This document shows positions 16,288 through 24,892 of a DNA stretch of 64,000 bases, piece after piece (within the stretch, counting starts at the first letter, position 1; each line of letters opens with the position of its first letter). This DNA is from Euzebyales bacterium (GTDB lineage: Bacteria > Actinomycetota > Nitriliruptoria > Euzebyales > JAHELV01), in NCBI GenBank assembly GCA_036374135.1, contig DASUUK010000112.1, positions 33,280 to 97,279 of the forward strand, given 5' to 3'. The translations under genes were made by a program, and so were the position numbers. The notes under the pieces are model-generated. The model was not told the origin of the DNA, made no database searches, and was given only the letters and a program-made list of their open reading frames with translations.

Positions 16288-16566
16288 TCATCCGCGACGG
16301 TCGTCACCCTCGGATCCCGGAACGGCATCGCCGTGATCGGGGTTCTCCGGCTCCTGACCGGGACCGCCGGGGCGGTCGAGCTTGGCCGCCGATTCCTCGT
16401 CTGACGCGCCCGCCGCGTCGTCGACGTCCTCGGGTGCGCGGCCAGCGTCGATGTCCTTCAGCGGCGCGTCGGGGCGGGGGCCCGACCAGCGCATCACCGC
16501 GACCGCGACGCCGATGGCGATCACGACGAGCACCGCGAACGCCGCGAGCAGCACGGTCGGTGTCAT
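16288..16566 (-). CDS. Small single-pass membrane protein
   Basis: The 92-residue product has one N-terminal transmembrane helix (about residues 5-25, VLLAAFAVLVVIAIGVAVAV) and a long acidic, proline- and glycine-rich tail with no fold signature. AGGAGG stands 7 bases before the ATG at 16566. It heads the minus-strand cassette that continues into the acyl-CoA dehydrogenase-like gene 28 bases later. No family was recognised. It might anchor partner enzymes at the membrane, but nothing in the sequence proves that. Confidence 0.6.
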   Translation of the reverse strand: MTPTVLLAAFAVLVVIAIGVAVAVMRWSGPRPDAPLKDIDAGRAPEDVDDAAGASDEESAAKLDRPGGPGQEPENPDHGDAVPGSEGDDRRG

Positions 16567-16658
16567 GGGGCGGCCTCCTGCGGTCGGTCGCGGCCGGGCG
16601 GTGGCGAATCGGCACGCGGGTGGCGCGGATGTTGTCCGGACGGGCAGCGGTGAAACGT

Positions 16659-16949
16659 CGTGGAGCCTGGTCGCCGAGAACGACGTCGCCGCGCTCGTCG
16701 CGTGCATCCGGACGAACCTGGACTGCGCCGACATCTGCAACGCCACACTGCGGGTGCTGTCGCGGCAGACCGCCTACGACGCAGCCACCACCCGCGCCCG
16801 AGCGGGAAGCCTGCGTCCAGGCGTGCAGCTCCTGCGGTAACCACTGCGACCGGCACGCGGATGCGGGCGTGAACCACCGCGCGGTGTGCGCGGAAGCGTG
16901 CCGCCGGTGCGAGCGCGCGTGCCAGCAGCTACTCGACGCGACCGCGTGA
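16659..16949 (+). pseudogene. Broken four-helix copper-binding protein (DUF326 / Csp-like)
   Basis: Two adjacent frames together spell the end of a DUF326 cysteine-rich four-helix bundle. The first gives NDVAALVACIRTNLDCADIC followed by ATLRVLSRQTAYDAATTRA; a +1 shift near 16795-16800 then gives EREACVQACSSCGNHCDRHA, followed by HRAVCAEACRRCERACQQLL and a stop at 16949. The join falls exactly where the family continues, so a single inserted base (or two lost) at GCGCCCGAG explains it. The first helix, normally with two or three further Cys, is missing upstream, and there is no start codon in the first frame. Intact relatives store Cu(I) through their Cys residues. A sequencing error could explain the shift but not the lost N terminus. 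Confidence 0.75.
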
Positions 16950-17090
16950 CCCCGTGCGCGACGGTCGGGTCGAACTTCGGGAGCCACCATGAGCTGACGT
17001 GCCGCCCGAGAAGGATCCGCTCGGCGCGTTCACGCCCGGACCGCGGCGGCTGCGCATGATCGCCTTCCATTTGGGGACAACCACCCGGAC

Positions 17091-18365
17091 ATGAACCTGT
17101 GGCAGAACGCGTCCCTGCGGCGACCTGCGGTCAGTGGCGTGGTGGGGGTGCTGCTGGCCGCGGCGATGCTCGCCCTCGACGGCGTCCTGCCCGACGGCTG
17201 GCTGTTCGGTTGGATGCCGCCCGCAGCCGGGGCGCGCGCGCTGCTCGCGGCGGTCACGGGCTCGATCATCACGGTCAGCGCTCTCGTGTTCTGGGTCCGC
17301 GGCATGTTCGTGCAGCTGTCTGCCGGGCAGCTCTCGTCCCGTGTGCTGCGCTGGTACCTGGCGGACCGGTACCAGCAGCAGGTGCTCGACTTCATGGTCG
17401 GCATGTTCGGGTACACCGCGACGGTGACGTTGACGCTCGACGATGCGTCCGCCGCGCCGGTGCTGACCACGTGCGTGGGGTTCGGGCTGTCCCTGGCGGC
17501 ACTGGTCGTCGTGATCGTCACGATCACCGACAGCGCTCGCGCGACGGAGCTGACGGCGATCATGGCGCAGATCGCCGAGGACACGATCCTCGCGGTGCAC
17601 CGGACACATCCGGAGCGCGGCCAGGGTGGTGCACGCCACCGGGGTGCGGGGCACGACGATCGCGGATCTGGCCCCACGAGGGCCATGCACGCGCCCGCGG
17701 CCGGATGGGTCGCCAACATCGACGACGACGCGCTGGTCGCAGCCATGCCAGCGGGCGCCACCGTTCGCCTGCGGACGCGAGCCGGATCGTTCGTGCTGCG
17801 TGACTCGGTCATCGCCGACGTCCGCGGCGCGGACGACGAGCACCTGTCCGCACTCGTTGACGCCATCGGAATCGGCCGGACCCGACGGGTCGCCAACGAC
17901 GTCGAGCTTGGCATCCGCAACCTCGTGGACGTCGCGCAGCAGGCGCTCGCGATCGGCACCCGTGATGCCACCAGCGCGTACGAGGCGATCAACTACCTGG
18001 CCACGATCGTCCACGAGATCATGCTGCGCGATCTGCCGGCCGACCTCCACGTCGGTCCGGACGACCGGCGGATCGTGCGCACGTCGCAGCTGGAGCACGG
18101 CGACTACGTCGACGTGGCCTTCGACCAGATCCGTCAGTCCGGCGCCGGCTACCCCGCGGTCGCCACGGTGCTGCTGAACGTGCTGCACATGCTGTGTGAC
18201 GCGCTGACGCAGGCGGGGCTGCCGGAGCGCGCGGCACCTGTCGAGCGCCAGATCCAGCTCGTCCTCGACCACGTCGATCGCGCTGACATCGCCCCCGCCG
18301 ATCGTCTCAAGATCGTCCGGCGTACGACGTCGACGTCGGATCGCGCTGGGCGCGAGGGACAATGA
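17091..18365 (+). CDS. DUF2254 membrane protein
   Basis: This 424-residue protein matches DUF2254. It has four hydrophobic segments in the first 150 residues (about 15-35, 48-70, 98-120 and 125-146, the last VLTTCVGFGLSLAALVVVIV) and a soluble C-terminal half with AHAPAAGWVANIDDDAL-like and YEAINYLATIVHEIMLRDL motifs. The family's function is unknown. The ATG at 17091 is used although the Shine-Dalgarno is distant; the first helix is near the N terminus, which agrees with this start. A large antisense frame covers the same DNA but lacks protein features. The next gene, 49 bases on, is an ion-channel-like membrane protein. Confidence 0.8.
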   Translation: MNLWQNASLRRPAVSGVVGVLLAAAMLALDGVLPDGWLFGWMPPAAGARALLAAVTGSIITVSALVFWVRGMFVQLSAGQLSSRVLRWYLADRYQQQVLDFMVGMFGYTATVTLTLDDASAAPVLTTCVGFGLSLAALVVVIVTITDSARATELTAIMAQIAEDTILAVHRTHPERGQGGARHRGAGHDDRGSGPTRAMHAPAAGWVANIDDDALVAAMPAGATVRLRTRAGSFVLRDSVIADVRGADDEHLSALVDAIGIGRTRRVANDVELGIRNLVDVAQQALAIGTRDATSAYEAINYLATIVHEIMLRDLPADLHVGPDDRRIVRTSQLEHGDYVDVAFDQIRQSGAGYPAVATVLLNVLHMLCDALTQAGLPERAAPVERQIQLVLDHVDRADIAPADRLKIVRRTTSTSDRAGREGQ

Positions 18366-18414
18366 TCGTCGGACGGGCCCGAGGAGCCACAGTAGGACGC
18401 TGGATGGTGGAACG

Positions 18415-19401
18415 GTGATCCTCGGTGCCGTGGGGACGGTGATCGCACTCGTCGCGGTCACCGACGTGTACATCACGACGATCTCGATGCGGGGTGCCGG
18501 CCCACTGTCAGGGCGGGTCATGAGCACACTGTGGCGGCCCGCCGTCCGCAGCACTCGGTTCAGTCACTGGGCGCTACAGGTCTACGGCTCGTTGATGCTG
18601 CCACTGGCCGTGGCCATGTGGGCCACGCTGTTGTACGTCGGGTTCACGCTGGTGTTCCTGGGTGATCCGGACGCGGTCGTGCGTGCGACGAACGGTGCAC
18701 CCGCCGGCATCGGCGAGCGCCTGTACTTCGTGGGATACACGATGTCGACGCTCGGCAACGGTGAGCTACGTCCCGGCGCAGGGGTGTGGCGGGCGGGCAC
18801 CGTCGCGGCCTCGTTGGCGGGACTCGTGCTCATCACACTCGCGATCACGTACGTCACGCCGGTGATGAACGCCGTCGTGACCAAGCGGCGGGTGGCTCGG
18901 ATGATCGTCGATCTCGGTCCGACGGTCAGCGACCTGCTGGACAAGGGTTGGGACGGCGAGAGCTTCGATCGGCTCCGGGGTCACCTGTCGAACCTCGCGC
19001 CCGCGTTCGCCGACCTTGCACAGCAGCACATGGCCTATCCGGTGCTGCATTACTTCCATCCGGTGGACCGCGGCACCGCGCTGGCGCCGGCGACCGCGCT
19101 GCTCGACGACACCCTCACACTGCTGCGGTTCGGCGTGGCCGAACCGCAGCGTCCCGATCCGGTGACGCTGGGCAGAGTCACCGCAGCCGTTGATCTGCTG
19201 CTCGCCGCCCTGCACGAGGCGCACATCGATCCGGTCGACGAGCCCCCCGAGCCCCCTTCGCTCGCGATCCTCGACCGCCTCGGGGTTCCCTGCGTCACGG
19301 AGCAGGAGTACCACGCCGCAGCCGCGGACGCCGATCTGTCGGACCGACGCGCACTGCTGGCAGGCTTCGTCGCGAACGACGGCTGGAGCTGGGGTACGTG
19401 A
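18415..19401 (+). CDS. Ion-channel-like membrane protein
   Basis: The 328-residue protein has an N-terminal helix, a second helix around 55-80, a re-entrant pore segment GERLYFVGYTMSTLGNGEL and a following helix (about 125-150), as in two-TM potassium channels. The filter reads TLGNG rather than TVGYG, so potassium selectivity is doubtful. The C-terminal 170 residues are cytoplasmic, helical and unmatched to a known sensor. GTG 18415 with GGTGGAACG just upstream was chosen. It probably works with the adjacent DUF2254 protein, also a membrane protein, in the same direction. Confidence 0.7.
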   Translation: MILGAVGTVIALVAVTDVYITTISMRGAGPLSGRVMSTLWRPAVRSTRFSHWALQVYGSLMLPLAVAMWATLLYVGFTLVFLGDPDAVVRATNGAPAGIGERLYFVGYTMSTLGNGELRPGAGVWRAGTVAASLAGLVLITLAITYVTPVMNAVVTKRRVARMIVDLGPTVSDLLDKGWDGESFDRLRGHLSNLAPAFADLAQQHMAYPVLHYFHPVDRGTALAPATALLDDTLTLLRFGVAEPQRPDPVTLGRVTAAVDLLLAALHEAHIDPVDEPPEPPSLAILDRLGVPCVTEQEYHAAAADADLSDRRALLAGFVANDGWSWGT

Positions 19402-19487
19402 CCGTGGCGTGCAGGCGCGCCGTCGTCTGTGCGCGGACTCCGCCGGGTACGTCGCGCCGCCACAGCATCGTCGAGACCAGGTGGACA

Positions 19488-19619
19488 GTGGATCGCCTCG
19501 CCCGCGACATCGGCCGCGGACTCGTCGCGGGTCTGATCGGCACGGCGACCCACACCCTCGCCTCCAACGACAAGGCTCTGCGCGCTGACCCGGTTCACCG
19601 GCATGTCGATCGGTCATGA
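19488..19619 (+). pseudogene. Possible remnant of a small membrane-protein gene
   Basis: In the 276-base gap after the channel gene, a GTG at 19488 opens a 43-codon frame reading VDRLARDIGRGLVAGLIGTA, which looks like the start of an actinobacterial membrane protein (a GRGLVAGLIGTA helix). It then degenerates and stops. The rest of the gap, 19402-19487 and 19620-19677, shows no gene; the latter holds the Shine-Dalgarno of the HAD gene. The identity is only a resemblance noticed by eye. Confidence 0.25.
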
Positions 19620-19677
19620 TCAGGCGCCGGGGCGACGGGTAGGTCAGTGGCCGTGACCAGTAGCGAAGGGATCTGCA

Positions 19678-20304
19678 GTGCGTTTCGGCGTCGTGCTCGA
19701 CCTCGACGGGACACTCGTCGACTCCGTCTACCACCACGTGCTGGCCTGGGACGCGGCGCTGAGCCGCCACGGCCACCAGGTGCCGCTGGACCGCATCCAC
19801 CGCGCCATCGGCCTGGGCGGCAGCCGACTGGTGACGTGGTTGCTGGGAGGCCAACCGGACGACGTCGACGCCCTCACAGATGCGCACGAAACGCTGTTCC
19901 TCGCCGACGCTGAACGCCTGCGACCGACCGTCGGCGCCGGCGCATTGATCGACGATCTTCAGCGGCGGGAGGTCCCGACGGTGATCGCCACGTCAGCACA
20001 GGCAGCCATCCGCGAGGCGCTGCTCGGCGTCCTCGGCGATCCGCAGCTGCCCGCAACCGATGCCGACACGGTCGACGACGCCAAACCGTCTGCCGATCTG
20101 CTGATCGCGTCCAGCCGTCAGATCGAGGTCGAGCCCGCACATGCAGTGCTCATCGGCGACAGCCCATGGGACGTGGCCGCCGCACGGCGCGTCGGCATGC
20201 AGATGATCGCCGTGCGAACCGGAGGGTTCGCCGACAGTGCGCTGTTGGCACGCGGACCCGCGACCATCGTCGGCACCCCGAACGACCTGGTGGGCACCTT
20301 GTAG
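19678..20304 (+). CDS. HAD-family phosphatase
   Basis: This 208-residue protein has all HAD subfamily I motifs: VVLDLDGTLVDS (nucleophile Asp), VIATSA, a conserved Lys in VDDAKPSAD and IGDSPWDVAAARR. The cap domain lies between motifs I and II. GAAGGGA precedes the GTG at 19678. It resembles phosphoglycolate phosphatase and beta-phosphoglucomutase relatives, so a small sugar phosphate is a likely substrate, but which one is open. It stands alone between the channel gene and the DUF2231-Rieske gene. Confidence 0.85.
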   Translation: MRFGVVLDLDGTLVDSVYHHVLAWDAALSRHGHQVPLDRIHRAIGLGGSRLVTWLLGGQPDDVDALTDAHETLFLADAERLRPTVGAGALIDDLQRREVPTVIATSAQAAIREALLGVLGDPQLPATDADTVDDAKPSADLLIASSRQIEVEPAHAVLIGDSPWDVAAARRVGMQMIAVRTGGFADSALLARGPATIVGTPNDLVGTL

Positions 20305-20463
20305 CCGGCATCGCTCGGGTAAGCGCTACGACAGGGTGCCGCGCTTCCCGCGCGCGACCACCCAAGCACTGGCCGTGCTCGTGTCCACGTCGACGCAACC
20401 TGGGTTACCCGATCCGGGCCTGGGCATGACTGCCGCCGGCCATCGCTCCCGGAAGGATGCTGA

Positions 20464-21315
20464 ATGCACCCGCTGCGCCGGCTGATCGACCGGATCGGCC
20501 ACGCCGAATCGCTGGAGCCGCCCGCTGACGCGCTGGCGAACTGGGTCCGACCTGCATTCGAGCCGGACGCCGTCAAGGACACGCTGTCCGGGGTGTGGCT
20601 CGGGCACCGGCTTCACCCGATGTTGACCGACGCCGTGATCGGCACCTGGGTGTCGGCGGGACTGCTGGACCTGCTCGGCGACGACGGCGACGCCGCGGCC
20701 GCCCGGCGGCTCGTCGGGGCGGGGGTGGCGGCCGCCCTCCCGACCGCGCTGGCCGGGTTGAGCGACTACAGCGATCTGTACGACCACGGCCGGCGCGTCG
20801 CGTTCGTGCACGCGATGGCCGCCGATGTGGCGGCGGTGCTGCAGGTCGCCTCGCTGGTCGCGCGCCGCGTGGGACGGACGCGACAGGGGCGACTGCTGTC
20901 GCTGGCGGCGCTGAGCACCATCGCGGCGGCCGGTTACCTCGGCGGGCACCTCAGCCAGGTGCTCGGCGTCGGCGTGGACCACACGGCCTTCGAGGAGGGC
21001 CCCAAGGAGTGGACCGACGCCGGCATCGCCGCCGACCAGGTCGTGCCGACGCCGACCGCGGTCGAGGTCGGGGGCCGGCGGGTCCTCCTCGCACGGGTCG
21101 ACGGACAGGTCGTCGCGCTGAGCAACGCCTGCTCCCACGCGGGCCATCCGCTCGACGGCGGCGACGTCGACGACGGCTGCATCACCTGCCCGTTCCACGG
21201 CAGCGTGTTCCGGCTCGCCGACGGCGCCGTGGTCCGCGGGCCGGCGGCGTCCCCGCAGCCGCAGTACCACGTCCGCGAGCGGGATGGGCGCATCGAGGTG
21301 CTCGGCCACCGCTGA
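20464..21315 (+). CDS. DUF2231 membrane domain fused to Rieske 2Fe-2S domain
   Basis: The 283-residue protein combines a DUF2231 membrane region (about 45-165, with GVWLGHRLHPMLTDAVIGTW and four hydrophobic helices) with a Rieske ferredoxin domain (about 190-283). The cluster ligands are visible as NACSHAGHPLDGG and CITCPFHGSVF. Membrane-anchored Rieske proteins of this kind pass electrons from or to redox partners in the membrane; the partner is unknown. The ATG at 20464 follows GGAAGGATG-like purine sequence. It is the only Rieske protein in the window besides QcrA. Confidence 0.85.
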   Translation: MHPLRRLIDRIGHAESLEPPADALANWVRPAFEPDAVKDTLSGVWLGHRLHPMLTDAVIGTWVSAGLLDLLGDDGDAAAARRLVGAGVAAALPTALAGLSDYSDLYDHGRRVAFVHAMAADVAAVLQVASLVARRVGRTRQGRLLSLAALSTIAAAGYLGGHLSQVLGVGVDHTAFEEGPKEWTDAGIAADQVVPTPTAVEVGGRRVLLARVDGQVVALSNACSHAGHPLDGGDVDDGCITCPFHGSVFRLADGAVVRGPAASPQPQYHVRERDGRIEVLGHR

Positions 21316-21487
21316 CCGAGGCGTCCAGGCGGCACGGACGGCTCGACGTCATGTGTGTACGCCTCGGTGACCGGGCACGGTGGGCGCCACTCCCCGGACC
21401 ACGGAGCCGAAGGGCCGCGGCCCCGGTGCGCGCAGCGCAGCCGGAGCGCCGGACCCACCACCGCATCGCACCCGACCAGGGGGAATC

Positions 21488-22612
21488 ATGTCACAGGACA
21501 ACACCATCGCCCGCAGCCTGCACGACCTCGGTCTCGCCGGCTGGTTCGGCGGCTCGCTGATGGGCGCCGTCGGCCTCAACGGCGCGACGGAGCACATCAC
21601 GGACCCGGTTGAACGCGCCCGCGCCGCCAACGCAGGTTGGGAGCGCTGGACACCGGTGAACGCCGCCGCCATTGCGAGCCACCTGCTGGGAGGCGCGCAG
21701 ATCGTGTGGGCCAACAAGGGGCGCCTGGCCGTCCAGCCGCAGGCCCGCTGGGTCAACCTGACCAAGGCGGCCCTGACCGCGGTGGCCCTGGGCGTCACGG
21801 CATACAGTCGGGTCCAGGGCGCCAAGCTGAGCAACGCCGGCGACGACGCCGAGGCGCCGGTGCACGACGCGACGACTCCGGCGCCGGGCACACCCTCGGA
21901 GGCCGCCGACGCGCAGCGCCGGCTGACCACCCTGCAATGGGTGGTCCCGGCGGCGACGGGTGCCCTGCTCGTGCTCAACGCCAAGGCCGGCGAGCAGCAG
22001 CGGCCCGGCGCCATCTTGCGCGGTGTCGTACGGGCCAACGTCCCGGTCAAGGCCCGCGCCGCGGCGAAGGCCGCCTCAGCGGCGACCCCTGACGTCGACG
22101 TGCCGTGGGCCAGGGTGGTCGGCGCGATCGTCGGTGTGGTGGCGACCCGCAGGATGCTGCGCCGGCTGGGCCGGGGCCGCGGCGGCCGCCGATCGGGGCG
22201 CACGACCGCCCGCGACATCATGACCGGCGACGTGGTCACGGTCTCGACGACCGACAGCCTGATGACGGCGGCCCGGCGCATGGTCGACGGCGACATCGGC
22301 TCCGTGCCCGTCTGCGACGGCGATCGCCTGACCGGCATGCTGACCGACCGCGACATCGTCACCCGCGCGCTGGTCAACGGCGCCGATCTGAATACCGTGA
22401 CCGCCGGCGAGATCGCGGGCCGGCGGCCGGTGACCGCGGACCCCGACGACGCTCTGCGCGACGTCGTACGCACGATGGCCCGCAAGCAGATCCGGCGCCT
22501 GCCGGTCGTCGAGGACGGCCGCCTGGTCGGCATCGTCAGCCAGGCCGACGTGGCGCGCACGGGCGACGACGAGGTCACCGGCGAGCTGGTCGAGCTGATC
22601 TCCGCCGGGTGA
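21488..22612 (+). CDS. Membrane-associated protein with C-terminal CBS pair
   Basis: This 374-residue protein starts after GGGGGAATC at ATG 21488. Residues 1-240 contain small-residue-rich helices and match a family of actinobacterial proteins I cannot name with certainty; ARSLHDLGLAGWFGGSLMG is its conserved opening. Residues about 243-370 are two CBS domains: DIMTGDVVTVSTTDSLMTAA and GSVPVCDGDRLTGMLTDRDI form the first, PVTADPDDALRDVVRTMARK and RLPVVEDGRLVGIVSQADV the second. CBS pairs bind adenosyl ligands and regulate attached domains. A strong hairpin follows at 22638. Ligand and function are unknown. Confidence 0.75.
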   Translation: MSQDNTIARSLHDLGLAGWFGGSLMGAVGLNGATEHITDPVERARAANAGWERWTPVNAAAIASHLLGGAQIVWANKGRLAVQPQARWVNLTKAALTAVALGVTAYSRVQGAKLSNAGDDAEAPVHDATTPAPGTPSEAADAQRRLTTLQWVVPAATGALLVLNAKAGEQQRPGAILRGVVRANVPVKARAAAKAASAATPDVDVPWARVVGAIVGVVATRRMLRRLGRGRGGRRSGRTTARDIMTGDVVTVSTTDSLMTAARRMVDGDIGSVPVCDGDRLTGMLTDRDIVTRALVNGADLNTVTAGEIAGRRPVTADPDDALRDVVRTMARKQIRRLPVVEDGRLVGIVSQADVARTGDDEVTGELVELISAG

Positions 22613-22954
22613 CCGGCGACCGCTGACGACCGTCCTGCGACGGCGGCCGCCACGTCGGCGGCCGCCGTCGATCCGCACCCGACCACGACGACGAGCGGGA
22701 GCACCCACGACCGACGACACCGTGAAGAAGGTCGACGCGAGCGCCGCACCGTCGACGCGGACGTGCTGCCAGGTGTTGGTGCGCACCCACGGCTGGCTGA
22801 CGGGCGGAAGGTGGCAACCCTCGCACACCGGTCGTTCGCGCAGATGCGATCGGTGCTCCACCGCCTGGTCGTACAACACGCGCAGCCGGCACGCCATTGC
22901 GGTCCGATGCCGTGTGCTGCTGCACGTTGCCTGGTGGCCCGAAGGGTGTGGGTC
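22613..22954. other. Intergenic stretch, one doubtful minus-strand frame
   Basis: These 342 bases separate the CBS gene from the convergent LLM gene. Apart from the hairpin at 22638-22670, a minus-strand ATG at 22897 opens MACRLRVLYDQAVEHRSHLR and then VCEGCHLPPVSQPW with GC-rich third positions for about 60 codons, as in real genes, but it runs on through the hairpin and into the antisense of the CBS gene without stopping. It may be a gene fragment. No other support was found. Confidence 0.4.
22638..22670 (+). terminator. Perfect 14-bp hairpin after the CBS gene
   Basis: CGACGGCGGCCGCC (22638-22651) and GGCGGCCGCCGTCG (22657-22670) are exact reverse complements with a 5-base loop, 25 bases after the CBS stop codon. 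No T-run follows, which is common for terminators in very GC-rich genomes. It could serve both converging transcripts. Confidence 0.65.
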
Positions 22955-23782
22955 TCAGACGGATGGTGGGCCAGCTGCGATGCGAGCGCGCAGCTGATCG
23001 ATCGTGAAGGCGCCGACCTGGAGCCATGTGGCGCCGGCGGCCTGATAATCGCGCGCGAGCTGCTGCGCGCCGGCGGCGTCATCGGCCAGCACGCACGGGA
23101 CGTTGACCTCGAAGGGTGTGGCTTCGCGTCGGTGTGTCAGGGTGAACGAGACCATTTCGCTCACCTCTGCTGGTGTCAGGAACATGTTCGTCTCGTGCAT
23201 CGGCACCAGGCCATCCCAGCGCGCCGCGCGATGCAGCGGACGTCGATGTGGATACATGGTCGCCACCCAGACCGGAATGCGGGGCCGCTGGATCGGGGTG
23301 GGCAGGAAGCGCACACCAGACACCGAATAGTGCGCGCCGTCGAAGTCCAGCGTCTCGCCGCTCCAAAGGCCGGCGAGAATCTCGAGGCCCTCGTCGAGCT
23401 TGTCGGCCCGTCGGCTGCTGTCGGACTCCTCGCCGAACGCAGTGAATTCGAGATCAGGCGGGAAGCCCAGCCCTACGCCGAGGATCAACCGACCCCCACA
23501 CAGCCGGTCGATGGTGACTGTCTCACGAGCGAGCTTCCACGGTCGCCGACGAGCGACTGGTGTGACCATCGTGCCGATGCGCACGCGACGCGTCGCGAGC
23601 GCGACGGCCGTGAGTAGCACCCACGGATCAGCCAGCGGGCTGTCCGGTTCCGAGGTGGCGTTGATGTGGTCCCACACGAAGAACCCGTCCCAGCCTGCCT
23701 CCTCGGCAGAGACAGCGAGTTCGACGGTGACCCTTGGATCGGCGTAGTCGCCGAAGTTCGGCACGTTGATCGCGAACCTCAT
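22955..23782 (-). CDS. LLM-class flavin/F420-dependent oxidoreductase
   Basis: The 275-residue protein has the luciferase-like TIM-barrel pattern: MRFAINVPNFGDYADPRVTV, AGWDGFFVWDHINA, RRVRIGTMVTPVARRRPWKL, LCGGRLILGVGLGFPPDLEF and RPRIPVWVA. Proteins of this class in Actinomycetota mostly use F420 rather than FMN. The ATG at 23782 was preferred to an in-frame upstream start because the conserved first strand begins there. It ends opposite the CBS gene; its neighbour on the same strand, 45 bases upstream, is the GAF-ANTAR gene, so both may be one transcript. Substrate unknown. Confidence 0.88.
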   Translation of the reverse strand: MRFAINVPNFGDYADPRVTVELAVSAEEAGWDGFFVWDHINATSEPDSPLADPWVLLTAVALATRRVRIGTMVTPVARRRPWKLARETVTIDRLCGGRLILGVGLGFPPDLEFTAFGEESDSSRRADKLDEGLEILAGLWSGETLDFDGAHYSVSGVRFLPTPIQRPRIPVWVATMYPHRRPLHRAARWDGLVPMHETNMFLTPAEVSEMVSFTLTHRREATPFEVNVPCVLADDAAGAQQLARDYQAAGATWLQVGAFTIDQLRARIAAGPPSV

Positions 23783-23827
23783 CGACACCCCGCGAGCCAC
23801 TCGTCCCGGTGCGGCTGGGCACGACGA

Positions 23828-24628
23828 TCAGGGTACGCGGTCCACGGCGCCGTTGGAGGGTCGCGGCACCCGGTCGTCGGCCGCGGCAGCGCCGTCGTCT
23901 CCCGTCATTGCGATGATGTCGGGCGCTGACAGCCGTCCGGCGACGACGTCGGTCGCGACCTGGCGAAGGCAATGGCTGTGGTTGCGGCTGTACCGACGCA
24001 GGACCTCAAACGCCGCAGACATCTGCAGTCCCATCTGCTCGGCGAGCACGCCCTTGGCCTGCTCGATGACGATCCGGGTGTGCAGCGCCGTCTGCAGCTG
24101 GCTGGAAAGCTCGCGAGCTTCGTGGAGCTCCCGTTCCTGCAGGATCCCGATCGTCGCCATGTCCGCGAGCGCCTGCACGGCATCGATGTCGTCCAGCGCC
24201 GCGGGCGCGGACTCCCGCCAGAACACGCTCACGGTGCCGATCGTCTCACCACGCAGCCGCATGGGCAACGCCACGACCGAGGCGTATCCGGCCGTCGCTG
24301 CGATCGCGGCGAAGCGAGGCCACCGCGTAGATGCCGCGATGTCGTCGACGATCACTTGTCGGGCGCCTACGAGGCTGTCCACGCCCGGGCCCTCATGACG
24401 CACCTCGAACAGTTCATGGTCGCCAAGCTGTCTGCTGTACGAGGCGAGCAGCTGCGGTTCCATCGCCTCATCGCCCGTGCAGAGCATGACACTGCCGGCA
24501 TCGGCGTCCAGCAATCCGAGCGACCGCTCGAGCAGCCTGTCGAGGTAGTCGGTCAGCTCGAAGTCGGACACCAGCGTGTCTGCCAGGTCGATCAACGCCG
24601 CCGCCAACGCCAACGCACGCGTACCCAT
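23828..24628 (-). CDS. Second GAF-ANTAR regulator
   Basis: This 266-residue protein is built like the one at 352-1077. A GAF domain spans about 30-165 (LLDADAGSVMLC, ASVVALPMRLRGETIGTVSV), and the ANTAR domain about 178-235 reads LQTALHTRIVIEQAKGVLAE followed by AFEVLRRYSRNHSHCLRQVA. It presumably binds leader-RNA hairpins to prevent termination. The C terminus has an alanine- and aspartate-rich tail of about 25 residues. It may be cotranscribed with the downstream LLM oxidoreductase gene. Confidence 0.85.
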   Translation of the reverse strand: MGTRALALAAALIDLADTLVSDFELTDYLDRLLERSLGLLDADAGSVMLCTGDEAMEPQLLASYSRQLGDHELFEVRHEGPGVDSLVGARQVIVDDIAASTRWPRFAAIAATAGYASVVALPMRLRGETIGTVSVFWRESAPAALDDIDAVQALADMATIGILQERELHEARELSSQLQTALHTRIVIEQAKGVLAEQMGLQMSAAFEVLRRYSRNHSHCLRQVATDVVAGRLSAPDIIAMTGDDGAAAADDRVPRPSNGAVDRVP

Positions 24629-24892
24629 GACGAGTCCACCTCCGCCACGCCTGCGCGTCGATGCCCGCGCTCAGGCCCACGGCGGACACGGGCAGCCCGT
24701 CTGAGACGCCTGGACGGCTCGGCATCGCGCTACTCGTAACGGCGGAAAGTATACCCATGAAGACGAGTTGCACGAGCGCGAGCCGGGACACTGGTGCAGT
24801 CAGCCGAACTCGGCTCGCGGCGTCCGTGTCGACGCACGGCCGCCGCTCTGTACTCGCCGTTTGTGCGAGGTGATCAGGGGTAGGCGCCGGGC

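Noticed and set aside
16929..18554. 541-codon minus-strand open frame opposite DUF2254
   Set aside because: The plus strand gives a proper DUF2254 membrane protein; the minus translation has no hydrophobic helices or known motifs.
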